From assembly GCA_003250395.1 (NCBI GenBank), contig QKGM01000031.1, positions 86,857 to 150,856 on the forward strand: a DNA stretch of 64,000 nt, written 5' to 3'. A program made the translations under genes and the position numbers. Numbering within the stretch: position 1 is the first letter of the stretch; each line of letters opens with the position of its first letter. Below are positions 17,655 to 25,653 of the stretch, piece by piece. The notes beneath the pieces are model-generated. The model saw nothing but the letters and a program-made list of their open reading frames with translations, did not search any database and had not been told where the DNA came from. This stretch comes from Bacteroidota bacterium. Lineage in GTDB: Bacteria; Bacteroidota; Bacteroidia; Bacteroidales; TTA-H9.

Positions 17655-19784
17655 TTAATCGTAAAAATTCCACGAAACCCCGAAATTGATTCCGCCATCT
17701 GGCAGAGGATAACCAGGTACATCGATATAATTGTACCCTGAAAAAGAAGAATTCAGGTGACGGTACCTCAGGAAAAGCACAGCTCTCTTAACTCTGAAAT
17801 TAGCAAACAAATCGATCCAGGGATAACCGCCAATATTTCTTACATCCTGAAGATAAAACGATTGCAGTGCAGGCATATAACCATTACCGTGATAGGCAGG
17901 ATACCAGTAGAAGTCTATTCCCGGCTGTACCTTCAGTGCCTTCTCAAATAAATTTCCGGTATAAAATACAGTAGCCCTCACCAGCAACTGAGGCAACCTG
18001 ATTACCGAGGTATCGCTCGCGAACTGGTATACAGCCTGACCATCCATATTCCACCTGCCAAGTTTCAACTTTACACCAGCCCAAAGCCGTGCAACCGACA
18101 TCTCGGCACCATGCTGAACGGGTTCAGCTTCCTTATTCAGGTATACATATTGATTCAGCAGGTAATAATCTGCACCTGCCGAAGCTATACCATATTGCAA
18201 TTTTACTTTTGCAAACCACGTTTCCTGACGATCAAAATTATTATCCCATTGGAAGTGATTTGATTGGTAGTACTGAAAAAAGTACCCGGGCATTTCACTA
18301 TAAAACCCTGCTTCACCCCTGAAACCATCTTCAGGCCTTGATCCAACCCTCAGATTTATACTTCCCTGAAGCCCCAGATCCCCATCGTTATAGTCACCCT
18401 TGACTAAAAATCCATAACCCGAAAGAGAAAACCGATCCCATAGTTTTAACTCAACTGATCCATTCGGGATTAACTGGTTAAAAATCCTATTTCGGGATAA
18501 AGTCTTTAGCTCAGCATACTGATGCTTTACTGCAAACCGGAAAGCAACAGGCAATTTGTTCTGATGCAGAAATCCGGCATTGGTCCATGAAATCTCATTC
18601 TCAAATTTATAGAGGCAAACCGAATCGAAGGTTACGGTTGAGTCATTATAAATATTCCGGTAAAAACCAGATTGAGGATACACATCTTCATATACGTATG
18701 CATCTCTCGAATAAACAAAAGAGTATTGAAACCGGCCTAAACCGAAAAACTTCAATACATGGGTTAAACGCTTAACAGTATCAGCAGGAACAGGTATCGA
18801 ATCTGTCGGTATCAGTGTTCTATTAAAAACTTCACTCAACGTATCCCGGGATACTAAACTGGTCGAATCACCACCTGATGCGGTAATATTCAATACCGAT
18901 GGCTGATGTGCACTTCTCTGTTGTAATAATTTATTTTTAACAAGAACCAGGCTATCATATTGGCTGACTGGTTTTATTACCGGTTTTAAGACAGATGGTT
19001 TAACAAGCAACGAATCTTTGCGCTCATATGGAATCGCGGGCTCATAAAACAATGTTAGAAAAGCCCTCATATTTCCATTACGTGACTCAGCTCCTGTAAG
19101 ACGGGTGGAAATAACCGAGCGGTTACTCTCAACATTGTTTGTAAAATCGTCTGGATTCTGAATTCCTCCGTTCTCCTGAACAGAGTAAGTATTTAACAGG
19201 TAGCCTCCCATTGCCCCGATCCGTCCGTCAGGAGAAAAATATCTCAATGATACGGCCAGATTTGTATTGTTGGCCTTTTGATAAGCATATGGGCCGACGC
19301 TACTGACCAACCTGTACTTGACTCCGAAATTAATCCCTTTATAGACATTTTTACTTAAAAGGGCTTCAAGTTGGTTTTCCTTATCAGGCCCCATTATATA
19401 GGTTACATTTGAATAGGGTTGCCGTGATTGATAAAATACGACATCAGTCGGATTGGTAGTGTATACTGAGAAACCAGTCCGTCCATAGCTGAGTCCCTGG
19501 GAAGCACCAAATTCAGGTGTAAGATTGTATTGAGGCAAGCCATTGTTTCCCATCCAGGCGTACCATTGCCCGGGTTTTGATCGAGGACGGAAGGCATGTG
19601 CATAACTGATCGATGTATCAATTTGACTATATTCCAATGAAACAGGCTTGTTGCCAGGGAGCACAAACCTGACAATGGAAGCAGAATCTGCCGGAAAAGT
19701 AACCAGCGATTGCCCCTTTCCCTGAATCAAAAATAGTGGCAAGCCCAACAATGAGATTAGTATGCAACTTACACGCCTGATCAT
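17655..19784 (-). CDS. Putative outer-membrane porin (Porin_10-like beta-barrel)
   Basis: 709 residues. Signal peptide at the N-terminus (ISLLGLPLFLIQGKGQS), then a long chain of alternating-polarity strands separated by turns, ending in the aromatic strand INFGVSWNFYD as expected for an outer-membrane barrel. The early YAHAFRPRSKPGQWYAWMGNNG and SRQPYSNVTYIMG segments resemble Bacteroidota putative porins of the Porin_10 type. A Ser/Pro/Lys-rich insert (about 255-345) interrupts the barrel and may be a periplasmic or surface loop. Its ATG overlaps the TGA of the upstream rRNA/tRNA methyltransferase gene, so both are in one operon. Cargo unknown. Confidence 0.8.
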   Translation of the reverse strand: MIRRVSCILISLLGLPLFLIQGKGQSLVTFPADSASIVRFVLPGNKPVSLEYSQIDTSISYAHAFRPRSKPGQWYAWMGNNGLPQYNLTPEFGASQGLSYGRTGFSVYTTNPTDVVFYQSRQPYSNVTYIMGPDKENQLEALLSKNVYKGINFGVKYRLVSSVGPYAYQKANNTNLAVSLRYFSPDGRIGAMGGYLLNTYSVQENGGIQNPDDFTNNVESNRSVISTRLTGAESRNGNMRAFLTLFYEPAIPYERKDSLLVKPSVLKPVIKPVSQYDSLVLVKNKLLQQRSAHQPSVLNITASGGDSTSLVSRDTLSEVFNRTLIPTDSIPVPADTVKRLTHVLKFFGLGRFQYSFVYSRDAYVYEDVYPQSGFYRNIYNDSTVTFDSVCLYKFENEISWTNAGFLHQNKLPVAFRFAVKHQYAELKTLSRNRIFNQLIPNGSVELKLWDRFSLSGYGFLVKGDYNDGDLGLQGSINLRVGSRPEDGFRGEAGFYSEMPGYFFQYYQSNHFQWDNNFDRQETWFAKVKLQYGIASAGADYYLLNQYVYLNKEAEPVQHGAEMSVARLWAGVKLKLGRWNMDGQAVYQFASDTSVIRLPQLLVRATVFYTGNLFEKALKVQPGIDFYWYPAYHGNGYMPALQSFYLQDVRNIGGYPWIDLFANFRVKRAVLFLRYRHLNSSFSGYNYIDVPGYPLPDGGINFGVSWNFYD

Positions 19785-20578
19785 GATATAAAATTTCGCT
19801 GCCTCATCGCTTCAAAAACCATTACCGCAGCCGAGATGCTTACATTTAGTGAATCGATCTGCCCCCGCATGGGAATCAAGATCTGTTTATCCGACTTATG
19901 AAGCCATAAATCTGATAACCCGGTGGCTTCAGTTCCGAAGACAAGTGCAACCGGACCTGTAAGATCAGTCAGGTGGTATTCCTCTTTTGCTGTCAAAGCA
20001 GCAGCAAGTGTAACAACCCCGTTTTCACGAAACCATTGCAAAGCTTCTGTTGATGATGTCTGAAGTACAGGAACGGTAAAAATACAACCTACACTTGATC
20101 TGATGGCATTGGGATTATATATATCGGTAGGCGTATCACACAGCCAGACTGCATCTGCCCTTGCAGCATCTGCAGTACGAAGCACTGCACCCAGATTGCC
20201 CGGCTTTTCAACCCCTTCAAGCACGATAAACACCGGATTTATGCGTCCTGTAAAATCGCCGGGGACAAAATAACGGGGACGAAAAAGAGCAATAAAGCCG
20301 TCGCTTGATTCCCGATATGCCAGTCTTGCAAAGGACTCCCCCGATAAAGTGAAGGTCTTCGGGAACTGGTTCTGTAACAACACCCAACGCTCACTGTCGC
20401 AAACGTCAGGCGCAACAAACAATTCAACCGACTCAAAACCAGCCTTTATTGCCAGCCCAATCTCACGAAATCCCTCAACCACAATAAGATTTTGTTCACG
20501 CCGCTCCGATTGTTTGCTCTGGAGACGCATCACCGATTTGATCCGTGGGTTTTGAGGACTTGTGATATCAAACATCAT
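19781..20578 (-). CDS. SPOUT (TrmH/SpoU) family RNA methyltransferase
   Basis: 265 residues from the ATG at 20578 (a second ATG follows immediately at 20575). The longer frame from 20698 would start upstream of the predicted promoter and includes a terminator hairpin, so it is not used. N-terminal substrate-binding domain (SPQNPRIKSVMRLQSK; VVEGFREIG), then the SPOUT knot motifs: EKPGNLGAVLRTA (motif 1), LVFGTEATGLSD (motif 2) and IPMRGQIDSLNVSISAAV (motif 3, SAM-binding knot). Ribose 2'-O-methylation of rRNA or tRNA is expected; the target nucleotide is unknown. It is coupled to the porin gene by an ATGA overlap. Confidence 0.88.
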   Translation of the reverse strand: MMFDITSPQNPRIKSVMRLQSKQSERREQNLIVVEGFREIGLAIKAGFESVELFVAPDVCDSERWVLLQNQFPKTFTLSGESFARLAYRESSDGFIALFRPRYFVPGDFTGRINPVFIVLEGVEKPGNLGAVLRTADAARADAVWLCDTPTDIYNPNAIRSSVGCIFTVPVLQTSSTEALQWFRENGVVTLAAALTAKEEYHLTDLTGPVALVFGTEATGLSDLWLHKSDKQILIPMRGQIDSLNVSISAAVMVFEAMRQRNFIS

Positions 20579-20606
20579 TGAATAATAAATTCCAATAATT
20601 AACAGG

Positions 20607-20614
20607 CAAAGGTA
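20607..20614 (-). promoter_or_regulatory. Bacteroidota -7 box (TACCTTTG) for the methyltransferase-porin operon
   Basis: Perfect TAnnTTTG on the minus strand, 28 bp upstream of the ATG at 20578. It fixes the start of the methyltransferase, because the longer frame reaches 20698. Confidence 0.55.
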
Positions 20615-20660
20615 AGGAAATCCAGTCAATGGCCATTGCAGGGAAGTGACCACTTCATAT

Positions 20661-20695
20661 AATAAAAAGGCCGGCAGCACATTGGCAGCCGGCCT
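20661..20695 (-). terminator. Intrinsic terminator after the Omp28-like gene
   Basis: 8-bp stem (AGGCCGGC at 20668-20675 with GCCGGCCT at 20688-20695) followed on the minus strand by a T-rich tract (20661-20667). It lies about 160 bp downstream of the stop of the minus-strand gene ending at 20854. Confidence 0.75.
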
Positions 20696-20853
20696 CACTT
20701 AATGCTTAGTTAACGAGTTCTGACTAATTACTAACAGACTCCGCATAAGCGCTATAAACTCCTGACTTCAGAAAACTTCTCCCTGAATCAATTAAACTGT
20801 ATGATTCAGAAAGTATTGTATCTGAACTGTCAATAAAAATCAAATGCCTGATT

Positions 20854-22731
20854 TTACTTAACAACTGTAATCTTTCTTGTAATTATCTGGTTACCTATAG
20901 TCATCCTCACTACATACATCCCGTTTGCAAGCGATGCATTGTTGATACGGATCTGGTTCTGGCCGGCTGCATATTCACGGACATCACCCGAGGAAACAAT
21001 TCCACCAAACAAATCACAAACATCTACCTTCACAGAAGTTGTTTTGTCAAGCGTAAAGGCAACATTCGTGTATTCACTGGATGGATTAGGATACACAGCA
21101 ATGCCGTTTTCAAAATTCCTGTCGGCAATTCCAACATAAGAATGGATCTCATCGTTGGCATTCAGTACTTCATTAGTTGACATATCGAGCAGGAATCCGA
21201 CAACATGGAGTTTATCGTAACGCCAGGTATCGGGAAGCGTGTAACTGTAATGATAAGTAATAACAGAACCTGAAGTTATTGAAGCAGGCAGGCTGTTAGC
21301 AGTTCCGAACGGTGAATCGAGTATTTTCCTGGCTACATGATCATATTTCATATCGGCAGCAGGTACAGTACTTGGCTTATTTTCAAATCCACACATAGGA
21401 CCATTTGAACCACCTGCGTAATAGTTGGCCTGTCCCCATTGTGAAGTAGTACCCCACAGGCTGTCTTCTACAAAGATAACTCCAAAGCGAAGCTCATTGT
21501 TGACATCAGCAACAAACTCCGACTGAAGATCAAATGACACTTCCCTGGTATCCGGGTTCCATGAATAATTTACGATATCAACTGTAGCAGGGCTGATAGC
21601 TTCAATCCTCCGCTGATATCCTGCTTCAAGATCAGATGGATCGGAATCACCAGCAGTACGATCAGATGTCACACTTGGATAACCCATGAAACCGGGAATA
21701 ATCTGGGACATTGCACCATCATAATCCGAAACAACCATTGGATCACCATTGTGGACTGCTACACCTATCCATGTATCAGGGTAAGTTTCTGCCATATAAT
21801 CCATGAAACATATCCCCCGGATGCACCATCCGCACCAGGTACCAGTAGCCTCTTCTGCCAGCACCTTCTTCTCCGGAACAAAAGGAACAGCATTCGTAAC
21901 CGTATGTATTGTATCATTATCCTGGTTCATATCGAGCCCACCGTTTATGTTGCTGATCCATACTGTTAACGGATGGGCACCAATACCGGCCAAAACGATC
22001 GGAACATTGTGGGTAAAGTTGTACACATCACCTAAAGCAATATTTACACCTGTTACCGAAAGAACCTGTGTACTTCCGCCATCCAGTGAATAGTTTACAT
22101 CAAATGAATTCAAAGCAGTAGAACCTTCATTGGAGACGGTACCCTTAAGATCTATCGGGTTTCCTTCCTCAACATATTTATCAATCTTTACCGAGCTTAG
22201 AGCTGCATCAAGTCCGAGCGGGGTATATAGCTTTATGTCGTCAATATACCAGTAATCTACATTATAAAGATTGCCGGTAATAAACAAACAAAACTGAAAA
22301 TCATTCTGCCCGATATTAGTCAATTCAACTACCTGTGTTTTTGGACCCTGATTTCCGGTTGGGCTATACTGCCAGACCACATTCCATGCACCGGATGTAC
22401 CAAAACGGGTTGCAACACCAATCGATGGGCCGTTTGCATAATGATCATAAAAATGCTTAAACGACAAGGTAGCGTTGCTAATTCCGGTCATGTCGACAAC
22501 CGGTGAAACCAACCTGGAAGTAGTGTTTTGATTGATGTACGTAAACTTGGCTTCCGGTGCAGTTCCTCCGGCATTGTTACTTGCACTGTTACTCCATTGT
22601 GCAGGAACGCCATCAAGCGTCCAACCGGCAGGAGGCATTGTACCGGCTCCAAAATCTTCAGCTAAGTAAGTTTGGGCACCGGCAAACAGCGCACAACAGA
22701 TACCAACGAAAAGCAAATAGATTTTTTTCAT
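20854..22731 (-). CDS. Secreted Omp28-like CxxC protein with T9SS type A sorting domain
   Basis: 625 residues. Signal peptide (LLFVGICCALFAGAQ), then a choice-of-anchor/MAM-like sandwich (about 22-170: DFGAGTMPPAGWT, YWYIDDIKLY), a CARDB-like domain (about 175-280) and an Omp28-like region that begins EEATGTWCGWC. The CGWC motif near residue 300 has the thioredoxin-type CxxC spacing, suggesting a redox-active or disulfide-bonded exported domain. The C-terminal 80 residues are a type A T9SS sorting signal (VYPNPSSEYTNVAF ... NGMYVVRMTIGNQIITRKITVVK). It should be exported across the outer membrane by T9SS. Redox function is inferred, not shown. Confidence 0.85.
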   Translation of the reverse strand: MKKIYLLFVGICCALFAGAQTYLAEDFGAGTMPPAGWTLDGVPAQWSNSASNNAGGTAPEAKFTYINQNTTSRLVSPVVDMTGISNATLSFKHFYDHYANGPSIGVATRFGTSGAWNVVWQYSPTGNQGPKTQVVELTNIGQNDFQFCLFITGNLYNVDYWYIDDIKLYTPLGLDAALSSVKIDKYVEEGNPIDLKGTVSNEGSTALNSFDVNYSLDGGSTQVLSVTGVNIALGDVYNFTHNVPIVLAGIGAHPLTVWISNINGGLDMNQDNDTIHTVTNAVPFVPEKKVLAEEATGTWCGWCIRGICFMDYMAETYPDTWIGVAVHNGDPMVVSDYDGAMSQIIPGFMGYPSVTSDRTAGDSDPSDLEAGYQRRIEAISPATVDIVNYSWNPDTREVSFDLQSEFVADVNNELRFGVIFVEDSLWGTTSQWGQANYYAGGSNGPMCGFENKPSTVPAADMKYDHVARKILDSPFGTANSLPASITSGSVITYHYSYTLPDTWRYDKLHVVGFLLDMSTNEVLNANDEIHSYVGIADRNFENGIAVYPNPSSEYTNVAFTLDKTTSVKVDVCDLFGGIVSSGDVREYAAGQNQIRINNASLANGMYVVRMTIGNQIITRKITVVK

Positions 22732-22788
22732 AAAATTTGGATATTGATTAGTTAAAGTTTTTAATCCACATACAGTGAATTATCACCG

Positions 22789-22796
22789 TAAAGGTA
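22789..22796 (-). promoter_or_regulatory. Imperfect -7 box (TACCTTTA) upstream of the Omp28-like gene
   Basis: Differs from TAnnTTTG at the last base only; 57 bp upstream of the ATG at 22731. Tentative. Confidence 0.3.
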
Positions 22797-22946
22797 AAAA
22801 TGATATTGGATAACCAATACACAATCTGGTCATTTTTTTTATCTAATCATTTGTAATTAGTATAATCTAATTTATTATCATCCAGAACATAGAAAATTAT
22901 CATGCCTCAAAAACAGCTTCAAACCAGATTCCATTGGCGATTTCCT

Positions 22947-22954
22947 TACTTTTG
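22947..22954 (+). promoter_or_regulatory. Bacteroidota -7 box (TACTTTTG) for the YD-repeat gene
   Basis: Perfect TAnnTTTG, 35 bp before the ATG at 22990, supporting this gene as an expressed single-gene unit. Confidence 0.5.
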
Positions 22955-22989
22955 CCATTCATTGAAACACCTATAAAATTCAACGCACA

Positions 22990-23877
22990 ATGTGTTCTAA
23001 AATCCTAAAACGACGCGTATACCAGTCAATATACAGAAACGAAGTCCTCTCTCCCGAAAATCAGGTGCAGAGACAACTGCTTTCCGAAACTCTTTTTGAC
23101 TCTCAGGGGAATATTCTCGAAGAGATGGTATGCAACGACAATGGGCAACCGGAACAGTTGACGCGTAACACATATATCAACAACCGCCTAATAGAATCTG
23201 ACAATACCGATCTACTTAACGAAATATCCGAAATACAGAAGTTTGAATACAATGAGAAAGGATTACTGACAGGCAAAACAATATTCTTCGCTGATGGATC
23301 GGAAATGATTTCCAAATATGAATATGACAATCGTGAAAGACTTATCCGCCGGGTAGAGACAGACCCCGAAGAAGAAACGAATCAGGAAAAAGTTTACACA
23401 TACAATAAAGAACTTCTCGTTTCGGTGAAAGAGACTGATGACGATGGTAACCTGATTGAATCAACGGATTACTCATATGATGAAGATGGTCGCAGGATCA
23501 CAACAACGACTGAGGGAAGTGATGAAAATGGCACAGTAAAAATGGAGTATGATGAGAATAACCGTCCTCACGTTCAGCGGACTTTCAATAACCGGAACCA
23601 GTTGATTGCGCGTACTACATGGGAATATGAAGGAAATATCGTCAGGGAAACAGCTGAAAGCACCCAGGGAATTATTATTACTGAAACAGAGCACGATGAA
23701 ACCGGCCAGGAGATTGCACGTACGAGAATAAATAAGGACGGACAAATACTGGAGCAGCTTTCTTTCGCGCTCCATCCTGATGGTCGTCCTGAACGGACAA
23801 CCGGTACAAGATATTCTCCGGCCTATGATACATTTCGCTTTTTCTCGCTCGATTACGAGTATGAAATGGAGGAATAA
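22990..23877 (+). CDS. YD-repeat-like protein without signal peptide
   Basis: 295 residues, very acidic and hydrophilic. From about residue 30 to 270 it is a series of roughly 20-24-residue units with the RHS/YD-repeat rhythm: strand, DxxGN or DxxGR turn, strand (ETLFDSQGNILEE; FEYNEKGLLTGKT; YEYDNRERLIRRVE; YSYDEDGRRITTTTE; MEYDENNRPHVQRT; TEHDETGQEIART). RHS/YD proteins are normally exported, large and polymorphic-toxin-like; this one has no signal peptide, lipobox, core protease motif or toxin tip and is only about a dozen units long, so it may be a short cytosolic beta-solenoid. No function is assigned. It is isolated between a T9SS cargo gene and a 1.3-kb gene-free region. Confidence 0.75.
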   Translation: MCSKILKRRVYQSIYRNEVLSPENQVQRQLLSETLFDSQGNILEEMVCNDNGQPEQLTRNTYINNRLIESDNTDLLNEISEIQKFEYNEKGLLTGKTIFFADGSEMISKYEYDNRERLIRRVETDPEEETNQEKVYTYNKELLVSVKETDDDGNLIESTDYSYDEDGRRITTTTEGSDENGTVKMEYDENNRPHVQRTFNNRNQLIARTTWEYEGNIVRETAESTQGIIITETEHDETGQEIARTRINKDGQILEQLSFALHPDGRPERTTGTRYSPAYDTFRFFSLDYEYEMEE

Positions 23878-25195
23878 AGCACTAATATTCAATTATTTCC
23901 CCGGATAACGACATGAATATTTCATCTCCATTAACCGGAAAACATCAATTCTCCTCTTTCTTCGGGGCTGTTCCCGGAAAATTCATATGAGGATTCTAGT
24001 ATCTATAGAATTTTCCGATCAGTTTCATCAAAATTAAATCCCTTACTTCGCAAAAATCACGTTACATTAGCTCAGCCGAAAATTGGTCTGAATTGGAAGT
24101 GCTACATGTATTTCTGAACATTGGTAATTGAATTTAACCAACCAAATGCAAAAAACAGGATCAACAGAAAAATGCTCACACAAGTATTGTGCCAAAAATT
24201 AGTCATAGTTAGAGCTATAACATATGTAACACACACCATAATTACTATAAACATAGGCTTTCCATAGAAAAAACATATCTTTGATATAACTTTGGTATTT
24301 ATTTGTCATCAATCTGATTTCTTAACAACACATAACAAACACAAATCCAATTATTTAAAAATCGGATTTTCGCAGCAGGAAATTTTTAAAAAAAGCAGGA
24401 AAAATATAAAATTTTAAAAAAAGAGTCTAAAACTTGCCCAAACAACTGCTCCGGTTTTTGGAATTTGTACAAAAAATAGAATAAATGAGATACACTGGCT
24501 TCATGTGCAAGTGTAAAATACATCCATATATCTTGTAACAATCCATTTAGCCCGGCGATAAATCCATTTCAATGCCATTATCCTTTTTAACTATCGAAAA
24601 TAAATACATAAAAAACAAGCATCAATGACCATACAAATCAACATCGGGTATTCATTGAATTTATATACGTTGTCATCATTTGAGGAGGATTACAATCAAT
24701 CCGTCTTGCAACCGGGGCAAATGTTACCACCACGTTTTAAAGCCCGGAGACCTGGATACAAAAACCTGACCAGGCCTTTCAAACCTGGCTAAGCCGCGGT
24801 CCTCCCTAAAAGAGCTGAAATCGCGGGATGAATTTTATTTTATCCGGGTCAGCTTATCACCACCTTAACCAATTCTCATTTACTGAAAAGGCCGACAACC
24901 CAACCAATTCTCTCCCGGCGGAGATACCGGAAACCGGCTTATCATCAGTATTTAGGTAAAAAATTGTGATTTTATATTTTCTGCATAAACAACACTCCGA
25001 ACAGTTGTAAATCACCGGGTAAATCAACAGGTCGGAGAGCAGCCCCTACTTTTATCCGGCTCATATAAAGCTTAACCAGCAAAACATCACACAAACGACA
25101 CTCCCGATACAACCCAACCTCACATGCTATTGTCTGTCACAATACCAAGACCATTAAGCGAAAAGATAAGCGGGGAAAAAAAACCATAAAATTGC
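23878..25195. other. 1.3-kb gene-free region upstream of the giant-cargo operon
   Basis: No reading frame with coding character. The first two thirds are very A+T-rich and contain two close TAnnTTTG boxes (24276-24283 and 24287-24294, plus strand) with no gene downstream; the last third (about 24700-25100) is more G+C-rich and contains a small CCAGG...CCTGG inverted repeat near 24760. It could carry a small RNA or long regulatory leader, or be decayed sequence. No tRNA fold or known riboswitch core seen. Confidence 0.45.
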
Positions 25196-25225
25196 TTGGT
25201 TAACCGGCTGAAATCTTTACCTTTG
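25196..25225 (+). promoter_or_regulatory. Promoter of the DUF4907-giant cargo operon (TTG - 19 bp - TACCTTTG)
   Basis: TTG at 25196-25198 and the perfect -7 box at 25218-25225 with 19-bp spacing, one of the clearest promoters in the window. Transcript start near 25232, 34 nt before the ATG at 25266; the longer TTG-started frame at 25233 would have almost no leader. Confidence 0.65.
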
Positions 25226-25265
25226 GTGTGTTTTGTCGAGTAAAATAACCTATTGTCGAGCCCTG

Positions 25266-25625
25266 ATGCAAACATCAAGCTTTAATTTGTTGATAATAAC
25301 TGCTCTGTTATTTTTTTCCACGGGATGTGGGACAAGCAGTAACCGATCAACCGAGACTGCCGGAGTAGAATACACGACACAACCCGACTCAGTTTTTCAG
25401 GCGGTTGTAGTTGTATCGGGCAACGGGTGGGGATACCGGATTACTCAAAACAAATCAGTTATAATCAACCAGCCAACCATACCAGCTATAAATGGAAACC
25501 AAGCTTTTAAAAGCGAGGCCGAAGCAAGATCAGTTGCCATGCTGGTGGTTGAAAAACTTAACCGCGGGCATATGCCCCCATCGGTCACTGTAAAAGAACT
25601 TGACAGTCTTGGAATAACCTATTGA
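25266..25625 (+). CDS. DUF4907-family lipoprotein
   Basis: 119 residues from the ATG at 25266. Lipoprotein signal peptide with lipobox FSTGC (cysteine at about residue 21). The body matches the pattern I know for DUF4907: GNGWGYRITQNKSVIINQPTIPAINGNQAFKSEAEARSVAMLVVEKLNRGHMPP split into a short beta sheet, the invariant QPxIPAxxGNxxF segment and one helix. It ends 28 bp before the giant Kelch/Ig T9SS cargo gene and shares its promoter. In other Bacteroidota I recall DUF4907 genes next to Kelch-repeat cargo genes, which would make a functional pair, but the family has no established activity. Confidence 0.8.
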   Translation: MQTSSFNLLIITALLFFSTGCGTSSNRSTETAGVEYTTQPDSVFQAVVVVSGNGWGYRITQNKSVIINQPTIPAINGNQAFKSEAEARSVAMLVVEKLNRGHMPPSVTVKELDSLGITY

Positions 25626-25653
25626 ACTACCATACTTTCATTCTCGAGGATAA

